Source: Pseudozobellia thermophila (GTDB lineage: Bacteria > Bacteroidota > Bacteroidia > Flavobacteriales > Flavobacteriaceae). From it: a DNA stretch of 64,000 nt. The DNA is taken from NCBI RefSeq assembly GCF_900141855.1, contig NZ_FQYU01000002.1, positions 682,001 through 746,000 on the forward strand. The letters run 5' to 3'. A program made the translations under genes and the position numbers. Below, one piece after another: positions 27,270-36,700 of this stretch (positions within the stretch are counted from its first letter, which is position 1; each line of letters opens with the position of its first letter). A model generated the notes under the pieces. The model saw nothing but the letters and a program-made list of their open reading frames with translations, did not search any database and had not been told where the DNA came from.

Positions 27270-28598
27270 TTACGATTGTTGTATCTCTAATTCCTTTTGC
27301 CAATAACTTCCATTGGGATAAGTATATTCCGCCAAAGATCCAGGTTTCATCGTTATGCTATAGCCTGGCATACTAGGTGGCATATAGGCCCCGTCCTTTA
27401 TGACCACCGGATCAAAAAAATGCTCATGCAAGTGGTCTACATATTCAATAATACGATTTTCCAGCGAACCGCTTATGGCAATATAGTCGATCATTGACAA
27501 ATGTTGTACATATTCGCAGAGTCCCACCCCACCGGCATGTGGACAAACGGGAATATTGAACTTTGCCGCCATGAGCAAGATGGCCAATATTTCATTGACG
27601 CCCCCTACCCTACAGCTATCGATCTGGCATATTCCTATGGCGTTGGCCTGCATCAATTGCTTGAACATTACCCTGTTCTGGCAGTGCTCGCCGGTAGCGA
27701 CCTTGATAGGCGCCACCGCCCTGGCGATCTTGGCATGGCCCAAAACATCATCGGGACTCGTTGGTTCCTCGATCCAATAGGGGTCGAACTTTTTCAGCTC
27801 GCCCATATTTTCGATGGCCTCATCAACATCCCATTTTTGGTTGGCATCCATCATCAACCTTAGATCGGGCCCTATTTCTTCGCGGATGATCGCGGCACGG
27901 CGCATATCGTCCTGCAAATCGGAGCCCACCTTGATCTTCATATGGTCGAATCCGGCCTCCTTCGCCTCCCTGCAAAGCCTGCGCATCTTTTCGTCGGAAT
28001 ACCCCAGCCAACCTGCGGAAGTGGTATAGGCCGGATAACCCGATTCTTTCAAACGGGCAATTCGTTCTTGCTTGGTACCGGCCTTTTCCCTTAACATGGC
28101 AAGTGCCTCGGCAGGAGTGATGGCATCGGTGATGTATGTAAAGTCGACGCACTTTACCAGCTCTTCGGGGCCCATATCGGCCAATAATTTCCACAAGGGC
28201 TTCCCCTCGGCCTTGGCGTACAGATCCCAAACGGCATTTACCATGGCACCCGTGGCCAAATGAATCACGCCCTTCTCGGGCCCCAACCATCGCAGTTGAC
28301 TATCGCCCGTAATCATCTTCCAAAAGGCACCCATGTCGGCGGTAAAGCTTTCAAGTGTCTTTCCCAAGACCAAGGGAGCCAACGATTGGATCGCGGCGGC
28401 ACACAGTTCATTGCCCCTACCAATGGTAAAGGTTAAACCGTGGCCTTCCCAACCGTCTTCCGAATCGGTCTTTAAGATCACATAGGCGGCTGAATAATCG
28501 GGATCGGGGTTCATCGCATCGGAACCGTCCAAGGATTTACTTGTAGGGAAACGGACGTCTTTTACCTCAACATCCGTAATCGTTATTTTTTTTGACAT
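27270..28598 (-). CDS. fucD: L-fuconate dehydratase
   Basis: This 442-aa enolase-superfamily enzyme removes water from L-fuconate to give 2-keto-3-deoxy-L-fuconate. I start at the MSKKITITD methionine; an in-frame ATG at 28616 would add MLIIEH, which has no counterpart in the family. Diagnostic stretches are VRFPTSKSLDGSDAMNPDPD, GLTFTIGRGNE and SQLRWLGPEKG, as in characterised FucD. Catalytic residues are present: Lys221/Lys223 (MKIKV), metal ligands Asp251 (MMDANQ), Glu277 (WIEEPTSPDD) and Glu304 (ATGEH), and His354 (CPHAGGVGL). It heads the fucose block; a copy of the shared promoter element lies 62 nt upstream. Confidence 0.95.
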   Translation of the reverse strand: MSKKITITDVEVKDVRFPTSKSLDGSDAMNPDPDYSAAYVILKTDSEDGWEGHGLTFTIGRGNELCAAAIQSLAPLVLGKTLESFTADMGAFWKMITGDSQLRWLGPEKGVIHLATGAMVNAVWDLYAKAEGKPLWKLLADMGPEELVKCVDFTYITDAITPAEALAMLREKAGTKQERIARLKESGYPAYTTSAGWLGYSDEKMRRLCREAKEAGFDHMKIKVGSDLQDDMRRAAIIREEIGPDLRLMMDANQKWDVDEAIENMGELKKFDPYWIEEPTSPDDVLGHAKIARAVAPIKVATGEHCQNRVMFKQLMQANAIGICQIDSCRVGGVNEILAILLMAAKFNIPVCPHAGGVGLCEYVQHLSMIDYIAISGSLENRIIEYVDHLHEHFFDPVVIKDGAYMPPSMPGYSITMKPGSLAEYTYPNGSYWQKELEIQQS

Positions 28599-28660
28599 AT
28601 GTTCTATAATTAACAAGGCGAAATTAAGACCCCGCTTTTTTTAAAGCCACTATATAATGT

Positions 28661-28685
28661 GCCCAATTCAATACTTTTTTTACCC
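28661..28685 (-). promoter_or_regulatory. Shared regulatory element, copy 1 (fucD promoter region)
   Basis: Over 22 bp this site matches copies 2 (37084-37121) and 3 (43906-43943), with TTCAATACTTTTTTT (plus-strand reading) identical to copy 3 over 15 bp. It lies 62 nt upstream of fucD. The outer half of the element is not clearly conserved here. It is either the core of a shared promoter or the site of a common regulator. Confidence 0.6.
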
Positions 28686-28708
28686 AAAAGACCCTTTCCA
28701 TGCCGTAT

Positions 28709-28730
28709 TGACCACAAAATGGTCACAAAA
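28709..28730 (-). promoter_or_regulatory. Direct/inverted repeat upstream of fucD
   Basis: Read on the minus strand, two 11-bp units TTTTGTGACCA and TTTTGTGGTCA follow each other directly; together they also give the dyad TGACCA-n5-TGGTCA (28709-28725). The site is about 110-130 nt upstream of the fucD start, just beyond the shared element. It is a credible regulator-binding site for the fucose block; the regulator is unknown. Confidence 0.45.
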
Positions 28731-28807
28731 AAACGGGTGCTATCGGGCTATCGATAATTCCTAGCCGTTCATGACCTTTTTCCCTTCGGCCCCTCCCGAG
28801 CCATTGC

Positions 28808-30322
28808 CTACCGGATCCTTTGCCGGAGCTCTTTTAACAACTTTAAGGATTCGCTGGATACCGATCCATCTTCGTACATTTCGAGGTTGATGGAAAGGGG
28901 ATATCGGTTTTCTTGGGCATGCTTTACGTAGCCGACCAATTCGTCAATTGAGTATTTGGGCTTTTTAATAGGCCTGTTAAAATCAATGTGCCCCCATCTT
29001 TCTTCAAGGGGGAAACAGGTATGGGCCATCAGCCCTTTGTGCTTACCTTCGACAAAGCGCCCCCCGTCCAAATTTGTAAATTGCTGTAGCCCTTCACCCG
29101 CGTAATAATCTTGAAACTCCGTTACCCGCGGCAAAATCCATGAATTGTAGGTCAATATCCTCCTGGCATTGCCTGTTCTGGCCGCCTCGCCCATCTTCTT
29201 GAACGAAGCGCTGAGCGGCCCGCCCTGTGAATTATCGAAACGGGAATCGTAGTAACGTTGTGCCCCGTCAAAGAACCATCCGTTCAATTTATCCCCGTAC
29301 CTTCTCCCCACTTCGGCGATAATATCGTTTACATTTTTATACAATCTGCTTTTGTCCGCTTCATACCCCCCTGCAACCTCCATCCATTCAGGGTCTTTGG
29401 AATGGTAGCAATCATAGCCATAATGGTAATAGAAAATCAGCTTAATGCCCTTGGCGTGGAGCAGATCGGCCATTTCACCCAGCAAATCGCGTTCGGTAGT
29501 ACGGCCCCCAATCAATTTATCAAGAGCAGCTATGGGTGCGGAAATATACTGCTGGCCCCAGGTAATCGACCAAATAACATAGGCCGCCCCGGTTTCTTCG
29601 ACCCTATTGACAAACCGTTGGACATCAAAATCGTTTACTTTTTGCTCCCAATCCTTAAGGGTATCCCCTTCTTTGGGCGTTGCCCTATTGGTCCATTGAA
29701 ACATAAGTCCGTATCCAGCATCCTTAAACCAGTCGGGGTCTTGCCTGACCGACATGGCCTGATCGACAATCGCCTGCCCGACGCCGGGTCTTGTAAGCTC
29801 CAAGGCCGAAACCTTGACAACTTCGTCCGAACGAATTTTCAACACCAACTTATTCCTCCCTTTTTGAAGTCGAACATTTCCTAAATCCAATCTGCCCCAG
29901 TCATCCGATCGTACCTCGATGTTTCTTTTTTCACCATTACAGTGTAGTTCCATAAGGGCATCCTTACCCAGTATTTCCCCAGTTACCTTATAAACCCCGG
30001 AGGAAGGCGCCTGTACCTGCCACGACAGGGTGTGCGTCCCGGAGGCCGTGGATTCTACCCATAGAAACATAAAGTTCAATACCTTGGAGCCCAGGTCGCC
30101 GCTTTTCAGTGCACTTCCCGCCGAAAGCACATTAATAGCTTCAGGATCGATAGGGATAGCCACTGGTTCGCCATTCACAAGCCCGCCATCCGTTTCCGCA
30201 TAGGGGTCCGGAACAAGCTGTGCGACCATGGAAAAATTTACCGCGAACAAAAAAAGCAAGCACCACAGCCTTGTGGCACTTGCTATGTGATCATACTCTT
30301 TTATATGCTTAAGCTTGTACAT
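28808..30322 (-). CDS. GH29-like protein with N-terminal carbohydrate-binding module
   Basis: This 504-aa secreted protein has a signal peptide (about 1-34), a jelly-roll carbohydrate-binding-like domain (about 80-178; GTHTLSWQVQAPSSGVYKVTGEI) and a TIM barrel (about 195-500) related to the alpha-L-fucosidase superfamily: WFKDAGYGLMFQW, YVIWSITWGQQYI, and LNGWFFDGAQ with Asp352 at the usual nucleophile place. It lacks the HHDGF motif that is intact in the 40444 gene, so substrate binding may differ. It follows the sulfatase by 27 bp at the end of the SusC3/SusD3 transcript, suggesting an exo-acting enzyme on fucose or a related sugar. Confidence 0.65.
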   Translation of the reverse strand: MYKLKHIKEYDHIASATRLWCLLFLFAVNFSMVAQLVPDPYAETDGGLVNGEPVAIPIDPEAINVLSAGSALKSGDLGSKVLNFMFLWVESTASGTHTLSWQVQAPSSGVYKVTGEILGKDALMELHCNGEKRNIEVRSDDWGRLDLGNVRLQKGRNKLVLKIRSDEVVKVSALELTRPGVGQAIVDQAMSVRQDPDWFKDAGYGLMFQWTNRATPKEGDTLKDWEQKVNDFDVQRFVNRVEETGAAYVIWSITWGQQYISAPIAALDKLIGGRTTERDLLGEMADLLHAKGIKLIFYYHYGYDCYHSKDPEWMEVAGGYEADKSRLYKNVNDIIAEVGRRYGDKLNGWFFDGAQRYYDSRFDNSQGGPLSASFKKMGEAARTGNARRILTYNSWILPRVTEFQDYYAGEGLQQFTNLDGGRFVEGKHKGLMAHTCFPLEERWGHIDFNRPIKKPKYSIDELVGYVKHAQENRYPLSINLEMYEDGSVSSESLKLLKELRQRIR

Positions 30323-30349
30323 TGATCGCCTTTATAACAGCCCTGTCAA

Positions 30350-32197
30350 TTACAGCTTTTCAATATACACGTAGTAAGCGGGGTGCACCCTTTTGTCCCT
30401 ATCGATCAATTGGGCCTCCATATTATATTTACCGGCCGGAATATTGGCGGTAAAGGAGACCTCTTTCTGGTCTTCGGCAATTTTCGCCGTTTTTTCGAGG
30501 TCGGCTATAAAAATATAGGCACTTTCGAAATCGGATTTGGTACTGGCCGGCATGGTACGGTCCAATTCGATCCTTTTTTTCTCCGCTGGAAAGGTTTCGT
30601 TTATAGCCAATCCGCTTTCGCGGGGAAACCTTCTCAAACTTATCTTGTACTCCCCGTCCTCAACAAATTCGATCTTCCATTTTCCGGTGGCCTGAACCGC
30701 AGTGGCCGCCCCATATTGGTGCCACATATGGGTAAACTTACCGGTTAACATATCGTGGGAAGAGATACGACTGGGGTTCTCTTGGGGCGAACCGACCTTG
30801 ATATAGGCATAGCGTTCGTTGGCTTTTTCATCCAATAGGGACTGCCACCATTTTTCATAGCCCAAGGCCAATTTTTCGACCACTTCGGGATGTTGGTCGT
30901 ACACGTTCGTAGTTTGGCCCCGATCCTTGTTCATGTCGTAGAGTTCGGTACCGTTTACCAAGCGCCAGTTGTCGTCCATAACCGTGTATTTCCTATACTT
31001 TACCAAATCTTGCAATCGTTGGGTATCCATGTACAACACCCGGTTCGGCCACTCTTCCCCGTTGCCGTAAAGCAAGGGTTTCAGGCTTTTGCCGTCCAAG
31101 GGTTTTACGGGGTTGAAATCCAATCCCAGCAAATCGACGAAAGTGGGCAAAAGGTCGTAATGCGCCACCAGTTTATCGATATCCTTTCCTCCGGTAAGCT
31201 TTCCATCGGGCCAACGAATAAAGAAGGGTACGCGGTGGCCTCCTTCATATTCGCTTCCTTTCCCTCCCCTAAGTCCGGCATCAAAAACCTTGTTGCCTCC
31301 TGCGGTACCGTTGTCGGTCGTAAAGATCAGGATGGTGTTATCGGCAATATCGAGTTCATCCAACTTTTGCTCCAACAACTTAAAGTTGTCGTCTATGTTG
31401 GTGATCATCCCATAAAAGCGCTGGAACCTCTCTTCCAGGCCTTTGATCCCCTTGTACATATCCAAATAATCTTTGGGCACATTCAAGGGCCCATGGGGTG
31501 CATTGGTCGCGATATAGCAGAAAAAAGGCTTGTCTTTGTTGGTCTCTATAAAATCCATGGCTTCGGAAAAGAACACATCGGTACAGTAGCCTTCGTACTT
31601 TTCCGTTTTACCGTTGTGCCAATAGGTATCGTCGAAGTAATCGTTGCCCCAGTAATCGGGTCCTTGGGTAATGCCTCCGCCCCCATGGCGTACCACTTCG
31701 TGAAAGCCCCTATCCTCTGGACGGAAAGGGTAGTTATCGCCCAAGTGCCATTTACCGAACATCCCATTGGTATACCCGTTTTGGGCAAAGATCTGGGGTA
31801 GGATCACCTCATCCTCAAAAAGCAGGGAGCGCCCCGCTATGGTATGAAATACATTGAGGCGATTGGTATGCCTTCCGGTCATGATCGCCCCCCTACTTGG
31901 TGCGCAGGTAGTCGACACGTGATAATTCGTAAAGCGCACCGCATCTTTATAGAACTTGTCTATGTTAGGGGTTTTTACATAGGGATTGCCGTAGCATCCC
32001 AAATCGCCCATACCCTGATCGTCGGTAATTACCACGATTACGTTCGGTTTTTTCCGAGCCGCATCCTGTGCCCTTAGGGCGGGAGCCATCCCCAAGGTCA
32101 AGACCAAAAATGCCAAAAGTCCTTTTGTCGTAAAATGGTGATGGGGAGGTATGGCGCCGGCCATAACTTCTACTAATTTATACATCTTCATAATCAT
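30350..32197 (-). CDS. S1 family formylglycine sulfatase
   Basis: This 615-aa secreted sulfatase has the FGly motif CAPSR with Cys98, preceded by the metal-site start VIVVITDDQGMGDLGC and followed by GRHTNRLNVFHTI. FGKWHLGDN and FTTDNG supply further conserved residues. The C-terminal 120 residues form an extra beta-rich extension (FVEDGEYKISLRRFPRESGL), absent from shorter sulfatases. The start is uncertain because several Met codons occur before the signal-like segment (about 26-43). It lies 68 bp after SusD3, so it probably acts on the sugar imported by that pair. Confidence 0.93.
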   Translation of the reverse strand: MIMKMYKLVEVMAGAIPPHHHFTTKGLLAFLVLTLGMAPALRAQDAARKKPNVIVVITDDQGMGDLGCYGNPYVKTPNIDKFYKDAVRFTNYHVSTTCAPSRGAIMTGRHTNRLNVFHTIAGRSLLFEDEVILPQIFAQNGYTNGMFGKWHLGDNYPFRPEDRGFHEVVRHGGGGITQGPDYWGNDYFDDTYWHNGKTEKYEGYCTDVFFSEAMDFIETNKDKPFFCYIATNAPHGPLNVPKDYLDMYKGIKGLEERFQRFYGMITNIDDNFKLLEQKLDELDIADNTILIFTTDNGTAGGNKVFDAGLRGGKGSEYEGGHRVPFFIRWPDGKLTGGKDIDKLVAHYDLLPTFVDLLGLDFNPVKPLDGKSLKPLLYGNGEEWPNRVLYMDTQRLQDLVKYRKYTVMDDNWRLVNGTELYDMNKDRGQTTNVYDQHPEVVEKLALGYEKWWQSLLDEKANERYAYIKVGSPQENPSRISSHDMLTGKFTHMWHQYGAATAVQATGKWKIEFVEDGEYKISLRRFPRESGLAINETFPAEKKRIELDRTMPASTKSDFESAYIFIADLEKTAKIAEDQKEVSFTANIPAGKYNMEAQLIDRDKRVHPAYYVYIEKL

Positions 32198-32265
32198 AAT
32201 TAATACGTGATTTAGGTTTGCTCTTTTTAAACAAGGGGCGCCGGTTTTCTTCGACGTTCAAGGTA

Positions 32266-33771
32266 TTAATAACCCGGGTTCTGTACAAGGTTCACATTGT
32301 TGCGCAACTCGTCCGTTGGAATGGGAAACAACAATTCCCGTTCGGTAAGGGTCGGGCCATAGGCGAATTCGTGGCCCACAAAATCCTCAAAATCCCCGGT
32401 CGATACATTAAGGGCCTTTCGCAAGCGTACCATATCGAACCAGGTTACGTTCTCATAACTTAGTTCATGCCACTTCTCTTTCCAAACGGCTTCCCTAAAC
32501 TGGTCCTTGCCCAGTCCGGATAACTCAGGAAGTTCAGCCCGCGTCCTAATACTGTTTATCGCATTATAGGCTTCCGGTGTCGGCCCTGACACTTCGTTCG
32601 AGGCCTCGGCATAGATCAAAAGCACCTCGGCATATCGGATCAAATCCCAGTTCAGGTCACTACTCGCCGTTTCGAGGTTGGCCACAATATCAAAATGCTT
32701 GTACAAGAAATGCCCCCCTAGGACAATAGTATCGGTCCTGTCGAACTTTGAGGTGTACGTGGTGTAATAAAATTCCTTTTCGGCCACCCTCTTGTCGTCG
32801 GGGTCATAGGAGTTGATAAATTCCTGGTTGGCATATATGGCCCCCGTCTGTTCCGAATACGCCGAAATATTCATGTTATAGGGTATAATCAGGGGCTGCC
32901 AATTCGACGGATCGACAAAGGCCTCATACTGTACCATAAAAATGTTCTCGCCAATATTGTTTTTTTCGGGGTCGTGCAAATCTCCATAGGACGGAAACAA
33001 ATCGTATTCTCCCGAATCGATGACCTCCTTGGCCTTTTCCGCCGCTTTCTGGTAATATTCATCCCCTTTTTGCAAGGGATAGCCCGCCATGGTCAGGTAT
33101 ACGCTGGACAACAATGATTTTACGGCGCCCAGGGTAACCTTTCCAGTTGCATCGTTAAATGGCAGTCCGGAAGATTCAGCTTCGACAAGGTCCTCTACTA
33201 TCTGCGAATAAATGTTCTCTACCTTTGCCTGGGGCGCATACAGGTCTTCCGAACTTAGATCGATGGGATCGGTCAATAACGGAACGCTTCCAAATATCCT
33301 AACCAGGTTGTAATAATAGTAGGCCCTTAAAAAACGGGCTTCTCCCAAGAGTTGATTTTTTTCATTCGCATCCATCTCGATGCCCGGTATGTTCGCAATG
33401 GCCAAATTGGCATTGGCGATACCTTGGTAGCTACTATCCCAGTAGGCCTTGCCATAGGCGTTGTCGGAGGTATTGGTCAAATTGCGTATGATATTGCTAT
33501 TATCGGCCTGGCCCAGGTCGCTATCTGCCAACCCTGTGGCAAATTCGAGCATAAGCCACGGGCTTCCCCCGTAGGAGCCTCCACGTACGTCCCTAAGGCT
33601 TGAGTAGATGGAATATACGGCTGACTCCGCATGTTCGGCGGTCTTGAAATAACTATCTGCGGTAATGTTGGAGGGGTCGGCTTCTTCTAGAAAGTCGGAA
33701 CATCCTACGGCCATGATCATGGGAAAGGCCATCAACACTGGGTAAACTTTGGTTTTTATCAAATTTTTCAT
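32266..33771 (-). CDS. SusD-like glycan-binding lipoprotein (SusD3)
   Basis: This 501-aa lipoprotein (lipobox IMAVGC, Cys24, then SDFLEEADPSN) has the full SusD fold: tetratricopeptide-like helices (LGEARFLRAYYYYNLVRIFGSVPLL; VKSLLSSVYLTMAGYPLQKG) and the C-terminal signature (EKWHELSYENVTWFDMVRLRKAL; LFPIPTDELRNNVNLVQNPGY). It follows SusC3 by 16 bp. With the sulfatase and GH29-like genes downstream, this pair probably handles sulfated fuco-oligosaccharides. Confidence 0.95.
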   Translation of the reverse strand: MKNLIKTKVYPVLMAFPMIMAVGCSDFLEEADPSNITADSYFKTAEHAESAVYSIYSSLRDVRGGSYGGSPWLMLEFATGLADSDLGQADNSNIIRNLTNTSDNAYGKAYWDSSYQGIANANLAIANIPGIEMDANEKNQLLGEARFLRAYYYYNLVRIFGSVPLLTDPIDLSSEDLYAPQAKVENIYSQIVEDLVEAESSGLPFNDATGKVTLGAVKSLLSSVYLTMAGYPLQKGDEYYQKAAEKAKEVIDSGEYDLFPSYGDLHDPEKNNIGENIFMVQYEAFVDPSNWQPLIIPYNMNISAYSEQTGAIYANQEFINSYDPDDKRVAEKEFYYTTYTSKFDRTDTIVLGGHFLYKHFDIVANLETASSDLNWDLIRYAEVLLIYAEASNEVSGPTPEAYNAINSIRTRAELPELSGLGKDQFREAVWKEKWHELSYENVTWFDMVRLRKALNVSTGDFEDFVGHEFAYGPTLTERELLFPIPTDELRNNVNLVQNPGY

Positions 33772-33787
33772 GTTTGTCGTTTTTTGT

Positions 33788-36700
33788 TTAGAAAGTGGCG
33801 TTCAAGCCGATCATGAATACCCTGGGCTTTGGATATTGGTCAAAATTCACCTCACCTTGTCCGAAGGTGGTATCACTGGTCTGCACTTCCGGGTCATAGC
33901 CCTGATACTTGGTACTTACAAAAAAGTTCTGGGCCGATGTGTATATCTTAAGCCTGCTCAGCTTGAGTTTTTCGGCTATATCGGTAGAAAAATTATAGCT
34001 CAGCAATAGGTTTCTGCCCCTAATAAAAGATCCGTCCTGTATCATGTGCGAGGTATCCAAATTGTCATAGCCTGCAGACACGGGTCTCCATTGGGCGATC
34101 GGGGTATCCTGATTTTCAGGTGTCCATGCATCCAATACCGTGGCAAGGCTATTGGCTATACCCTGACGGTTTTCTTGCGGACGTGTAGTAATGTACATGA
34201 TATCGTTGCCGTATTGAAATTGCAGGTCTACCAACAACTCGAAGTTTTTATAACGGAACGTATTGATCAAACTCCCATAGCCATCGGGAATACCTTTACC
34301 TATAATTGTTCTATCCGCTTGGTTTATAACCCCGTCATTGTTCCTGTCCTCAATTTTAACATCGCCCGGCAGTCTAAAGTACTTTGCGGCCTCATCGGCC
34401 TCGTCGGTTCCCCATGTGCCTAAATGGACCAAGCCAAAGAAGGAACCGACGGGTTCACCTTCCCTAATAATGGTACGCCCCGAAAAGATATCGCTTCCTC
34501 CGGAAAGGGCAATTACCTCGTTCTTGTTGATCGCAATGTTGAAGTCGGTGCTCCAAGAAAAGTCGGTATTCACGATATTCTTGGTGGCCAAGGAAAACTC
34601 GATTCCCTTGTTTTCCATACTGCCAATGTTCCGAAACACGGAGGCATAACCACTGCTTGTAGGAACGGGCGAGTTCAGCAGCATGTCTTCGGTCAACTTA
34701 CGGTAAACATCGGCCTCGAATGCGATTCGTCCGTCAAACAGGCCTACTTCGATTCCGGCATCTACCTGCTTCGTTTTTTCCCATTTTAAATCGGGATTGG
34801 CCAGGCGGTCGATACCGATACCGTTTACGACGGCGTCATTGACCACGTAGGCATAGTTGCCCAACCCGGGCAATGCACCGTACGCCGGTATTTCAGAGTT
34901 ACCGGTTACCCCGTAACTGGCCCTTAGCTTAAGATTTGAAATCGTGGAGGATTCCTTCAGAAAATTTTCTTCCGAGACTTTCCACGCCAAGGCGGTTGAT
35001 GGAAAAAATGCATACCTGTTCGTTTCCCCGAATTTTGAAGACCCGTCAACACGGCCCGTAACCGTCAACAAATATTTGTTTTGCAGTCCGTAATTGATCC
35101 TTCCAAAATACGAATTCAGACCGTAGGCAAATGCGCTCGAGCTTGGGGTGCCCACTACGGACCCCGCTCCCAAATTGTTGAAACCAAAAAAATCGTCGGA
35201 AAAATTCTCGGCACGGGCACTGAAGCCGGTATTGTTTATATGTTGCCAAGAAAGGCCCAAAAGACCGGTAATCGAGTGTACATCGGCAATTTCCTTTGTA
35301 TAGGTAAGGTAGTTTTCAAATTGCCAGGAGGTATATTCGTTGGTGGCCCTGGTGGCATAGCCATTGGTGGCCGTGCCGATAAAGTTCAGTTCGCGCCCGG
35401 CATACTCATCGGTTTTTTGCTCTACGTTGTTTACACCTATGGAAGTTCTGAAATCCAGTCCCTTGGCCAGGGTGATGTTGGCAAAAATATTGCCGAGTAC
35501 GGTATTGGTACGTAAGTATTTTTTGTACTCCTCGCCGACCCGAACCGGATTGGGACCACCCTCCATTCCCGGATAATCGGCATTACTGGCCCAACTGCCA
35601 TCGGGATATTTGACCGGGATTATCGGAATGTTCTCGATCATATTCCTACCGACCCACGAATCGTGTATGATGCGTTCCTTTTGATTGTTATAACTGAGAC
35701 TACCGCCTACTTTGAGCCAATCCCTAATACTGGAATCGAAGACAAAACGGCCGGAATACCGCTTTAACCACGAATCCTTCATGATGCCCTCCTCGTCCAT
35801 GTATCCTAGAAAGGCACCGTAACTGCCTTTTTCGCCGCCCCCGGTAAAGGAAAGCTGATGGTTCTGGGTAAATGCCGCACGGGTTACCTCGTCTTGCCAG
35901 TCCGTATCGTACAGCGGGTTTCCGTCGGCATCGAACAGTCTTGGATCATTTCTTTTTAGGGTGGGATCGGTATACTTTCCATTGGCAAATCCTACCGCAT
36001 CGTATTTTTCGGCATTTTGATAGGCGACTTCCTCGATCATCAAAAATTCCGCTGAGTTTAGCACGTCGACCTTTTTAGCCAGGTTACCAAGACTGTAATA
36101 GCTGTCATAACTGATTCGCCCCCCTGTCTGGCTTCCCCTTTTGGTAGAGATCAAAACAACCCCGTTGGCTCCCCTCGAACCGTAGATTGCCGTGGCCGAG
36201 GCGTCTTTTAGCACTTCTATCGATTGGATATCGTTGGGATTGATGTAATCGATGGGCGAGCTATTGTTGGCCAATCCCGTGGAGACCAAGATAATGCCAT
36301 CGACCACGAACAAAGGGTCGTTGGAAAGACTAACCGACGAATTCCCCCTAATCCTAATGTTCGATTTCCCGCCCGGCCTACCGGAATTGATGGAAACACT
36401 TACACCTGGCATTTTACCCGACAAGGATTGCGTTAACGATGCCGCCGGACGCTCTTGAAGCTCATCTGCCGAGACAGAGCCCACGGCCCCGGTAAGGTCA
36501 CTTTTCTTCTGCGAACCGTAGCCTATGACCACCACCTCGTCCAAACTCGCAGCATCTTCCTCCATGGTAACATCGATAGTGCCCGACGTACCTACCGCAA
36601 TCGACTGCGTTTTCATTCCTATATACGAAAAGACCAGCACATCGCCACTACCCGCGGTAATGGTATAGTTTCCATCAAAGTCGGTCTGTGTTCCCGTCGT

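Noticed and set aside
30890-31801. 303-codon plus-strand ORF
   Set aside because: Antisense shadow of the 30350 sulfatase.
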